Origin: Marinifilaceae bacterium
GTDB lineage: Bacteria; Bacteroidota; Bacteroidia; Bacteroidales; Marinifilaceae
DNA length: 64,000 nt
Direction: 5' to 3'
Assembly: GCA_017936285.1 (NCBI GenBank)
Contig: JAGBFU010000054.1
Coordinates: 17,766-81,765 of the forward strand
In this document: piece by piece, positions 45,549 to 52,932 of the stretch
Layout of the letters: each line of letters opens with the position of its first letter
How positions within the stretch are numbered: the stretch's first letter is position 1
Translations under genes and position numbers: made by a program
The notes under the pieces: model-generated
What the model was told of the DNA's origin: nothing
The model's input: the letters and a program-made list of their open reading frames with translations, nothing else
Database searches by the model: none

Positions 45549-46856
45549 TTATTCCACTCTCTCGATTTGTGCGCCAATGGCGTTGAGTTTTTTCTCGATT
45601 TCAAGGTAGCCTCGATCAATCTGTTCAATGTTCTCAATAACACTCTTGCCTTGTGCCGATAGGGCTGCAATTAACAGTGCAATTCCTGCACGAATATCGG
45701 GCGAGGACATATTTGTTCCTCTTAGTTGTGCTGAGTGGTCCAGACCAATGACGGTTGCGCGGTGTGGGTCACAAAGAATAATCTGTGCTCCCATATCAAT
45801 CAATTTATCCACGAAGAAGAGGCGGCTTTCAAACATCTTTTGGTGAATCAAAACGCTTCCCTTAGCCTGAGTTGCAACTACAAGGAATACACTTAAAAGG
45901 TCAGGAGTTAATCCCGGCCATGGGGCATCGGCAATAGTCAGGATAGAGCCATCAATAAAGTTGCCGATACGGTAGTGTTCTTGAGCGGGAATATGCAGGT
46001 CATCGCCAATCTCTTCGACAATGATTCCCATTTTTCTGAATGAGGCAGGAATTATTCCCAAATCCTTAATACCGGCATTCTTAATGGTGATATCTGAACC
46101 GGTCATAGCAGCCAAACCGATATAACTGCCAATTTCAATCATATCTGGCAGGCAGCGGTGTTCGCATCCGTGTAGTTTTTCAACTCCTTCAATAGTGAGC
46201 AGATTTGAGCCGATACCGGATATTTTTGCACCCATACGGTTCAACATTTTACATAGTTGTTGAATGTATGGTTCGCACGCTGCATTGTATATGGTTGTGG
46301 TGCCCTTTGCCATAACGGCAGCCATGATTATGTTGGCAGTTCCAGTAACCGAGGCCTCGTCCAAAAGCATATATTTTCCGGTCAATTCGTCGGCTGAAGC
46401 TCTGAACAGACACTCATCGGCATCATAGCTGAACTCTGCACCCAATTGCTCAAATCCAAGGAAGTGCGTGTCAAGACGGCGGCGACCGATTTTGTCTCCT
46501 CCAGGTTTTGGAACCACTACATATCCCAAACGTGCAAGAAGCGGGCCAACTATCAATATGGACCCACGAAGCGCTGCGGCCTTTTTGTAGTACTCCTTGC
46601 TGTTAAAATACTCTCTGTTTAGGTCTTTTGCACAGAAGGTAAATACTCCTTTTGAGGGGTGTGTAATTTCAACTCCCATTCCCTCAAGCAGAGATATAAG
46701 TTTCGTGATATCTAAGATTTCGGGAATATTTTCGATAGTTACTCTCTCTTCGGTAAGAAGTGTCGCGCTAATTACCTGTAGAGCTTCGTTTTTTGCACCC
46801 TCCGGAGTCAATGTTCCATGTAGCTTTGTGCCACCCTTGATTATAAATTTTCCCAT
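45549..46856 (-). CDS. murA: UDP-N-acetylglucosamine 1-carboxyvinyltransferase (MurA), Cys-to-Asp active site
   Basis: 435 residues, EPSP-synthase fold. It catalyses the first committed step of peptidoglycan synthesis. Recognisable motifs: KNEAL near the start, RGSILIVGPLLARLG, and DGSILTIADAPWPGLTPD later. The catalytic loop reads PKPGGDKIGRRRLDTH, so the position of E. coli C115 is D121. Asp at this position is known in other bacteria (for example Mycobacterium and Chlamydia) to keep activity but prevent fosfomycin alkylation. Confidence 0.95.
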   Translation of the reverse strand: MGKFIIKGGTKLHGTLTPEGAKNEALQVISATLLTEERVTIENIPEILDITKLISLLEGMGVEITHPSKGVFTFCAKDLNREYFNSKEYYKKAAALRGSILIVGPLLARLGYVVVPKPGGDKIGRRRLDTHFLGFEQLGAEFSYDADECLFRASADELTGKYMLLDEASVTGTANIIMAAVMAKGTTTIYNAACEPYIQQLCKMLNRMGAKISGIGSNLLTIEGVEKLHGCEHRCLPDMIEIGSYIGLAAMTGSDITIKNAGIKDLGIIPASFRKMGIIVEEIGDDLHIPAQEHYRIGNFIDGSILTIADAPWPGLTPDLLSVFLVVATQAKGSVLIHQKMFESRLFFVDKLIDMGAQIILCDPHRATVIGLDHSAQLRGTNMSSPDIRAGIALLIAALSAQGKSVIENIEQIDRGYLEIEKKLNAIGAQIERVE

Positions 46857-46923
46857 AGCAATCCCCTAAACATTTTCTATCCGTAAAGCTAATAAAAATA
46901 GATAATGGAAACAAATATTATTG

Positions 46924-48036
46924 TTATAAACTGTACCTGACAATTTCAACTTCGTATGTTTCTGGATTATTGCTCCAGCCATATAGATATTTTCCATCGG
47001 GACTAGCAGCTATCTTTCTTACCTCCCTGTCAAGATGCAAATGTTTTAATGGTTTACCTTCTTTGGAGTATGTATATATGTCAGAACCTTTGTAATCTAA
47101 TTTCTGAACTGAAAGATTCTTCAGTTCAGAGCGCTGAACTCCCATGTACAGCGCATAGTATGTGGTTTCCGATGCAGTTATGTCGATAAAGCCAACTTCG
47201 CAATCTGCCGAAACACTCGTACTAAGTATGGCACCATTTTCATTATAGCTTATATCGTATTTTGAATATCCATATATCCTGTGTAGCGTACTCTGTTTGT
47301 CATAATCATAGAACTCAATATAAGTTCCGGTTTTGGATGCGAAAGCAAAGTTGTTGCTGTTGGGCGTTTTGGCGTAATTACCGCTGAAATTTCTAAATCG
47401 AACCTCTTTTTCCCTTTCTCCAGGGATTACTAACGAAGTCATATCTCCCATTGTTTTTAAAAGATCTCCCTCTTCATTGAAAATTGCTACACGATTAGTC
47501 ATATATTGATATTCCCCTCGGTTTGTAAATGGGAAGTAGACTGCGTGGTTATGTGATAAAATAACTTCTGCTCCATATGTTAAAGTGTCCTTAATCTTTA
47601 GACGATATTCTTTGAAGACAGGTGTGTCTTGAGGTACAATGATCGTTCCATATCTTATGGAATTATCCCTGAATGAAAAATCTTGTGAAATGACGAATGC
47701 GTTGTCGCTATCGCAAAATCGCTGATTTATAAATTCGTTTGGACCACGTCCTTTGTCTATAAGTCTGTATACACGAAAATCATTTATGTTTATGGCGGTA
47801 ACAAGTTTGTCTGTAGTTGAACTCAAAATCATAAGATAATTATTTACAATTTTCATCTTTTCGCAATCGTCTAATGAATCCGATGAAATATTAAAAACCT
47901 CTCCTTTGAGTTCTATACTTTTGGGAAAATCTTTACTAAGTGTTTTAATCACGGAATCTTTCTTAGAAGTACATGAAATAATTGAAAGTATGCAAATGGT
48001 AATTAGAAGTGTTGTGAGTTTTTTATTGTCTTTCAT
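46924..48036 (-). CDS. Six-bladed beta-propeller lipoprotein
   Basis: 370 residues. Signal with lipobox SIISC (C22). The mature part has repeated strand pairs typical of Bacteroidota six-bladed propeller lipoproteins, with the RLIDKGRGPNEF segment that is common to them, and a last blade reading RKIAASPDGKYLYGWSNN. The function is not known; ligand binding or a structural surface role is possible. It lies 67 nt upstream of murA but probably has its own promoter. Confidence 0.75.
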   Translation of the reverse strand: MKDNKKLTTLLITICILSIISCTSKKDSVIKTLSKDFPKSIELKGEVFNISSDSLDDCEKMKIVNNYLMILSSTTDKLVTAININDFRVYRLIDKGRGPNEFINQRFCDSDNAFVISQDFSFRDNSIRYGTIIVPQDTPVFKEYRLKIKDTLTYGAEVILSHNHAVYFPFTNRGEYQYMTNRVAIFNEEGDLLKTMGDMTSLVIPGEREKEVRFRNFSGNYAKTPNSNNFAFASKTGTYIEFYDYDKQSTLHRIYGYSKYDISYNENGAILSTSVSADCEVGFIDITASETTYYALYMGVQRSELKNLSVQKLDYKGSDIYTYSKEGKPLKHLHLDREVRKIAASPDGKYLYGWSNNPETYEVEIVRYSL

Positions 48037-48053
48037 GTGTTGTTATTTTTTTG

Positions 48054-48061
48054 CAAAATTA
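48054..48061 (-). promoter_or_regulatory. Possible -7 box of the propeller lipoprotein gene
   Basis: TAATTTTG on the minus strand, 18 nt before the start codon. No TTG at the proper distance. Confidence 0.35.
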
Positions 48062-48149
48062 GTGATTGAATATTTTTTTTGAGTTAAAATGAATATAAAA
48101 TTATCAAGTATCTTCTGATAAATAAATTTCAAATAAATGTGAGGAAATA

Positions 48150-48181
48150 TTGCTATAGTGGGATATTTATGTTTAACTTTG
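48150..48181 (+). promoter_or_regulatory. Promoter of the lpxK operon
   Basis: TTG (48150-48152), 21 nt, TAACTTTG (48174-48181). It supports the downstream lpxK start at 48199, because an in-frame ATG at 48139 would lie upstream of transcription start. Confidence 0.65.
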
Positions 48182-48198
48182 TAGCAAGTGGAGATAGT

Positions 48199-49290
48199 AT
48201 GGCAATCTGGAGCAGGATATTGTTGAGACCGGTAGCTTCGCTATATGGTTTTGTAACGGCTTTGAGAAACACGTTATTTGATATAGGTTTCTTGAAGTCA
48301 GAGAGTTTTGATGTCCCAGTGATATGCGTCGGCAATGCTACGGTAGGAGGAACCGGAAAAACTCCACATACCGAATATATAGTATCTGTATTGATGAAAA
48401 GATACCGGGTTGCCATATTGAGTCGGGGTTATAAGAGAAAGACAAAAGGCTTTGTTCTGGCAACGCCATCATCTGTGGTTGCGGATATCGGAGATGAACC
48501 GATGCAGATGTTCAGGAAATTCCCAAATGTAACTGTTGCGTGTTGTGAAAAGCGAGTTGTAGGAATCCGCAAATTGTTGTCTATGCCACTTCCTCCCGAG
48601 GTAATTGTACTTGATGATGCGTATCAACACCGCTATGTCAAGGCGGGAATGAATATTCTTTTGTGTGACTATAATCGCCCAATATATAGAGACAAGATGC
48701 TTCCTTTGGGAAGATTGCGTGAGAGTTGTAAGAGCGCTGTTCACAGAGCAACTCATATCGTAGTTACAAAGTGTCCTAAAACTCTTGCTCCTATTGACAA
48801 GAGAGTGGTTTCGTCGTATCTGGATATGTACCCGTATCAAAAGTTATACTATAGTAGAATTTCATATGGCTTGCCGCTTTCATTAAATGGGGAACCTGTC
48901 GCTGATTCCTTTGTTGGGTGGTTGACATCCATATATGAGGCAGGTGCTTCGCTCCTTGTTGTTTCAGGAATTGCAACTCCTCGCCCATTGGTAAAGCAGA
49001 TCCATGAGGTTTTCCATGACAGGGTGAAAGTCTTGTCATTCGCTGATCACAGGATGTATGGCAAGGCAGATTTAGAGAGAATATCTTCGGAGTTGAGCAA
49101 ATTGCCCGTGGGTGTTCGCTATATATTAACCACAGAGAAGGATGCAGTCAAATTTTCAGAGATGAAGTTGCCGGAGTGGGGGGAACAGCTCTACTATGTG
49201 CCTATTGTTCCACAGTTCATTGATGATGAAAAGGAGCCCTTGTCTGAAGCACTTTTGAGTTATGTTGAGAAAAATCGAAGAGAGCGTTAA
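48199..49290 (+). CDS. lpxK: Tetraacyldisaccharide 4'-kinase
   Basis: 363 residues. Lipid A biosynthesis: phosphorylates the 4' position of the disaccharide precursor at the inner membrane. A short N-terminal amphipathic region (MAIWSRILLRPVASLYGFV) anchors it. Walker A GNATVGGTGKTP (45-56) and the VLDDAYQHR motif (the DGFQH-like box of LpxK) are present. The start was chosen from the promoter position and the family start. The end overlaps the nucleoside phosphorylase gene by 29 nt. Confidence 0.93.
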   Translation: MAIWSRILLRPVASLYGFVTALRNTLFDIGFLKSESFDVPVICVGNATVGGTGKTPHTEYIVSVLMKRYRVAILSRGYKRKTKGFVLATPSSVVADIGDEPMQMFRKFPNVTVACCEKRVVGIRKLLSMPLPPEVIVLDDAYQHRYVKAGMNILLCDYNRPIYRDKMLPLGRLRESCKSAVHRATHIVVTKCPKTLAPIDKRVVSSYLDMYPYQKLYYSRISYGLPLSLNGEPVADSFVGWLTSIYEAGASLLVVSGIATPRPLVKQIHEVFHDRVKVLSFADHRMYGKADLERISSELSKLPVGVRYILTTEKDAVKFSEMKLPEWGEQLYYVPIVPQFIDDEKEPLSEALLSYVEKNRRER

Positions 49291-50074
49291 TTATTTGAGA
49301 ACTCTTCTTAACGGAGAGTATGACGCAGCAATTATTTTGGGTTCTGGTTTAGGCGGCTTGGTGAACGCAATGGATGTGGAGTGTAAGATTCCATATTCCG
49401 AGATTCCTAATTTCCCTCTCTCAACAGTAAAGGGACATAGCGGTAATTTATTGGCAGGAACCTTTGGAGGAAAAAGGGTTCTGGTTATGCAGGGACGTTT
49501 CCATTTCTATGAAGGCTACCCTATGCAGCAGGTTACATTCCCGGTGCGCGTTCTGGCTAAGATGGGAGTAAAGACTCTTTTTGTTTCTAATGCTGCAGGT
49601 GGAGTGAATAAGGGATATTTTGTTGGAGATATGATGGTGATAACCGATCATATCAATCTATTCCCGGAACATCCGTTGCGTGGTAAGAATCTTGATGAGT
49701 TTGGGGAGCGTTTCCCGACAATGGTTGATGCCTATTCCCCCCGTTTGCGCCTGATTGCTACAGAGCAGGCTGCAAAGTTGGGTTATACGTTGCGATATGG
49801 AGTTTATGCTGGTTTGCAGGGACCATCATACGAGACCCCTGCGGAGTATCATTGGCTTAGGGTGATAGGAGCGGATGCTGTGGGAATGTCAACAGTTCCC
49901 GAGATTATTGTTGCAAGACACTCCGGAATAGAGTGTTTCGGAATATCTGTGATAACAAATAGTACTGCATCGCCCAAATTGATAAGAACCGACCATGCCG
50001 AAGTTCAGAATGTAGGCGATGAGGTTCAGCCAAAGATGACGGCCCTTATAAAGGCAATTATCTCAAATATGTAA
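49262..50074 (+). CDS. Purine-nucleoside phosphorylase (trimeric PNP-I class)
   Basis: 270 residues. IILGSGLGGL phosphate-binding loop, GRFHFYEGY, the purine-binding SNAAGGVN, the Glu segment (GLQGPSYETPAEYHWL) and the Asn segment (VITNSTASPK, where mammalian PNP has N243 in the motif VITNK). It cleaves inosine and guanosine type nucleosides with phosphate. The start at 49262 lies inside lpxK in another frame, giving tight coupling. Confidence 0.93.
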   Translation: MLRKIEESVNYLRTLLNGEYDAAIILGSGLGGLVNAMDVECKIPYSEIPNFPLSTVKGHSGNLLAGTFGGKRVLVMQGRFHFYEGYPMQQVTFPVRVLAKMGVKTLFVSNAAGGVNKGYFVGDMMVITDHINLFPEHPLRGKNLDEFGERFPTMVDAYSPRLRLIATEQAAKLGYTLRYGVYAGLQGPSYETPAEYHWLRVIGADAVGMSTVPEIIVARHSGIECFGISVITNSTASPKLIRTDHAEVQNVGDEVQPKMTALIKAIISNM

Positions 50075-50076
50075 AT

Positions 50077-51198
50077 ATGGATAAAAGCGTTTTGAAATAT
50101 ATTATGGGCGTGGTTATTGCTGCGTGCGTAGTGTTGTTTTGCTGGTATTTTATAGATATCATTGCCTATATACTGATCTCTGTAATAGTAGCATTTGTTG
50201 GAAGACCTATTGTTGATCTTTTAGGTAAGGTTAAGATAGGTGATTGGAGGCCGGGCAAGGCCTTGAAGGCTACTGTTGCTCTGGTTGTGATATGGATTTT
50301 AGCAATACTCTTTTTCTGGGCAGTCATACCATTGGTATATGGTGAGTTTGAGGCTCTTCGTACGTGGGATGCCGAGAGTTTTGTTAAGAATCTTGATATC
50401 CCGATAGCTACTGCTGAGGAGTATCTGCGAGGTTTGGGATTGGTGGATTCAGATGTCGATTTAAAATCCAAGGTTATTGTAGCCGCCAGTTCTGTCTTTA
50501 GTCTCACCGGTTTGACAGATATTTTCGGTCGGCTTGCCGGGGCTGTTTCCACGATTGCCATAGGTGTCTTTTCGGTTACATTTATCTCTTTCTTTTTCCT
50601 GAAGGATAGCGGATTATTTACCAAGATGCTATTGACTTTTACTCCTACAAAATATGAGGAACAGGTAAAGAGTGCCCTAAACTCGTGTGAGAAGTTGTTG
50701 ATTCGTTATTCAGTGGGTCTGTTGCTTGAGATGCTGGCGGTGATGGTTTTGAATACTGCCGGACTGCTTATTGTAGGTCTTGAGGTAAAGAGGGCGTTGG
50801 TAATAGCAATGATTACCGGTTTTATGGTGATTATTCCATATATCGGTCCGATTATAGGAATGTTGCTTGGCCTTTCTATAGCAGTTGTTTCATATATGGG
50901 AACAATGGATTTTGCAACAGAGTTATTGCCTCGATTGATATATATGGAGGTGGTTTTTCTTATCACAAAGGGTTTTGATGTCTTCTTCTTTCAGCCGTAT
51001 GTGTATGGGAACAGTGTGCATGCGCATCCGCTGGAGATATTTTTAATTCTGCTTTTAGCAGGAAGTTTTGCAGGAATTTCAGGAATGATTTTTGCGATAC
51101 CTGCCTACACAATTCTGCGTGTAGTTTTGGTGGAGTTTTTCAGTAAATATAATCTGGTTCAGAAGATAACAGCAAGCATTCGTAAGGATATCGATTAA
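50077..51198 (+). CDS. AI-2E/PerM family (UPF0118) membrane protein
   Basis: 373 residues with about eight membrane helices in the family arrangement: two pairs at the N-terminus, a soluble middle (about 95-150), then helices with the MVIIPYIGPIIGMLLG motif that typifies the family. Members have been linked to autoinducer-2 export or ion/proton antiport; nothing here decides between these. The last codons form half of a palindrome with the convergent peptidase gene. Confidence 0.9.
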   Translation: MDKSVLKYIMGVVIAACVVLFCWYFIDIIAYILISVIVAFVGRPIVDLLGKVKIGDWRPGKALKATVALVVIWILAILFFWAVIPLVYGEFEALRTWDAESFVKNLDIPIATAEEYLRGLGLVDSDVDLKSKVIVAASSVFSLTGLTDIFGRLAGAVSTIAIGVFSVTFISFFFLKDSGLFTKMLLTFTPTKYEEQVKSALNSCEKLLIRYSVGLLLEMLAVMVLNTAGLLIVGLEVKRALVIAMITGFMVIIPYIGPIIGMLLGLSIAVVSYMGTMDFATELLPRLIYMEVVFLITKGFDVFFFQPYVYGNSVHAHPLEIFLILLLAGSFAGISGMIFAIPAYTILRVVLVEFFSKYNLVQKITASIRKDID

Positions 51199-51213
51199 TG
51201 ATATCCTTACGAA
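51179..51213. terminator. Perfect 14-bp palindrome between convergent genes
   Basis: TTCGTAAGGATATC (51179-51192) pairs with GATATCCTTACGAA (51200-51213) around a 7-nt loop. It overlaps the end of the AI-2E-family gene and lies 8 nt from the end of the S37 peptidase gene. No T run follows on either side, so it may be a convergent-end hairpin rather than a classical intrinsic terminator. Confidence 0.55.
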
Positions 51214-51220
51214 CAGCTTC

Positions 51221-52570
51221 TTAGTTCATCCAGTCGGTGATTTTATCTTTGATGTAGTCACGTGTAACGGCTTCGAAATCCTCGATACATGCACCGTGAG
51301 CCTGATCTTCGCATACGAACTTGTAGCAGAACTTATTCTTTTTGAGATCTACCTGCGTTCCTGACCAGGCATCATTACCTCCATAGATAAATATCATCTT
51401 TCTAGCCTCTTCCTGAAGCCATTTTGCTATGTAGCGCATCTTGTCACGGTTGTACTCTATTTTGGATGCAGCCTCTTTTGCGGCCTCGTCCAGGCAGAAC
51501 TCAAATGTGATATTCTCTTTGTCGTTTGGCAGATACTTTTTGAATGGTCTAACTTTATAGTCGTAGAAGCCAATCTCGGTCAGTGCCTGATAGAAGAATG
51601 GGCGGAAAATTTTAATCTCGTTATCATCGAAGAATGATGGGGGAGATACCTTTGCAAGGTGCTCATAAAATTCATGGGACTGGTCGATTGCAATATTTGG
51701 TATTGAGGTTACAGTTTCGCCCCCTTGCCAGAATGCAAAAGGATACTCAAGAATCATCAACTCCAACGCTCTCCTGTTTCCTCCAACGCTATTATAGGTG
51801 TATCCCTTCTCTTTAATCTCTTTCTCAAAAAGCGGGAACATCTCATCGAAAATTTCGAAACAGTGAATCTGGAAATCCTCAATCATAAACTTTGGAGCAT
51901 CGTCGCTGTTTCCTGCAAGAATTTTTGTTGCTTTACCTTTGCCTGACCCCAGTCTGTTAAGATTCTTTTGCAGACGAGGATCCACAAAGTCCAGGTTGAG
52001 CGGTGCTACGTATGGAATGCTGACATCAACATCGTCAGGGAAGAAGAAACGGTGGAAGATGGTAGTCTGTCCGCCTTTACTGATGCCCGTGGTAAGCCAT
52101 TTATTGTCCTTGTAGACGCGTTCTTTTAGCGCTTGGATAATTCTGTGCTGGTCATGCGCAGCATTATACACTGTAAGGTGTTCCCATGGAATTACTCCGT
52201 CTGCAGGAATACTCTCTGCAAAGAAGCGGTGTTCGATTATAACCTGATTGCCATCAAGAATTCTGCATGGTTCGCTCTTTGTGTAGCCCCATATCATATA
52301 ACCCTCTAGTACGGTTACTACCGGAGAACTTGGGCGGTTGTGCTGTAATACTACACGTTGTTTAAATGTTCCGAGCGAGGGGTTGCGATGGTCAATCGGT
52401 TGCTCGAAATTAAATGTATAACTCTCAATAAAACCGTTGGTAGTGATTTTTTTAATATCGCTAACTTCGGGGATGTGTTTTAATGCTGTTAAAATGTCTG
52501 CTGCACTTAGATTAAATGCAAGAGTCAGCATTAAAATCAGGCTGATGTAAATTTTCTTACTCTTTAGCAT
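51221..52570 (-). CDS. Secreted S37-family peptidase (PS-10 type tripeptidyl aminopeptidase)
   Basis: 449 residues with a signal peptide (cleavage near LSAAD). Alpha/beta-hydrolase of family S37: QPIDHRNPSLGTFKQR near the N-terminus, nucleophile S164 in TGISKGGQT, catalytic Asp in YGGNDAWSGTQ and His in DQAHGACI. The family in Streptomyces removes tripeptides from protein N-termini; the Bacteroidota members are presumed periplasmic or surface peptidases. A leader of about 100 nt separates it from the -7 box at 52681-52674. Confidence 0.88.
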   Translation of the reverse strand: MLKSKKIYISLILMLTLAFNLSAADILTALKHIPEVSDIKKITTNGFIESYTFNFEQPIDHRNPSLGTFKQRVVLQHNRPSSPVVTVLEGYMIWGYTKSEPCRILDGNQVIIEHRFFAESIPADGVIPWEHLTVYNAAHDQHRIIQALKERVYKDNKWLTTGISKGGQTTIFHRFFFPDDVDVSIPYVAPLNLDFVDPRLQKNLNRLGSGKGKATKILAGNSDDAPKFMIEDFQIHCFEIFDEMFPLFEKEIKEKGYTYNSVGGNRRALELMILEYPFAFWQGGETVTSIPNIAIDQSHEFYEHLAKVSPPSFFDDNEIKIFRPFFYQALTEIGFYDYKVRPFKKYLPNDKENITFEFCLDEAAKEAASKIEYNRDKMRYIAKWLQEEARKMIFIYGGNDAWSGTQVDLKKNKFCYKFVCEDQAHGACIEDFEAVTRDYIKDKITDWMN

Positions 52571-52673
52571 ATTATCTATTTTATTTGTTATTTGTCATGT
52601 AAATAATTTGTATTCAAAAGATTGTGTTCGAACAGTCATAAAGCAGAATGCTTTGCTCGAAAAAAATCTTTCA

Positions 52674-52681
52674 CAAAGGTA
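52674..52681 (-). promoter_or_regulatory. -7 box of the S37 peptidase gene
   Basis: TACCTTTG on the minus strand, about 104 nt before the start codon at 52570 and back to back with the tRNA-Leu promoter. The only nearby TTG (52697-52695) is too close. Confidence 0.4.
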
Positions 52682-52702
52682 AAAAAAAGTGTTCAATTTT
52701 TT

Positions 52703-52732
52703 TGGAGGTAATAAAATTTTATCTACCTTTGC
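52703..52732 (+). promoter_or_regulatory. Promoter of tRNA-Leu(CAA)
   Basis: TTG (52703-52705), 19 nt, TACCTTTG (52725-52732): full consensus. The tRNA begins 13 nt after the -7 box. Confidence 0.8.
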
Positions 52733-52745
52733 ATCCGAAAACAGC

Positions 52746-52830
52746 GCTCGGGTGGCGGAATTGGTAGACGCGCTGGACTCAAAATCCAGTGTCCCTTAAA
52801 GACGTGCGGGTTCGATTCCCGCCCCGAGTA
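52746..52830 (+). tRNA. tRNA-Leu (anticodon CAA)
   Basis: 85-nt class II tRNA. Acceptor GCTCGGG/CCCGAGT (1-72 is G-U), anticodon stem-loop CTGGA-CTCAAAA-TCCAG gives CAA, a long variable arm, and T arm GCGGG-TTCGATT-CCCGC. CCA not encoded. Single-gene unit with its own promoter and terminator. Confidence 0.94.
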
Positions 52831-52841
52831 CAAGGGAGAAG

Positions 52842-52865
52842 GGCGACTAAGAGTCGCCTTTTTTT
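52842..52865 (+). terminator. Terminator of tRNA-Leu(CAA)
   Basis: GGCGACT-AAG-AGTCGCC followed by seven T, 11 nt after the tRNA. Confidence 0.9.
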
Positions 52866-52932
52866 GTACTCTTTACGAAAATCTCAATACTACTCTATTT
52901 ATTGTTGTTGATTTCAAAACTCCTTTTTTATT

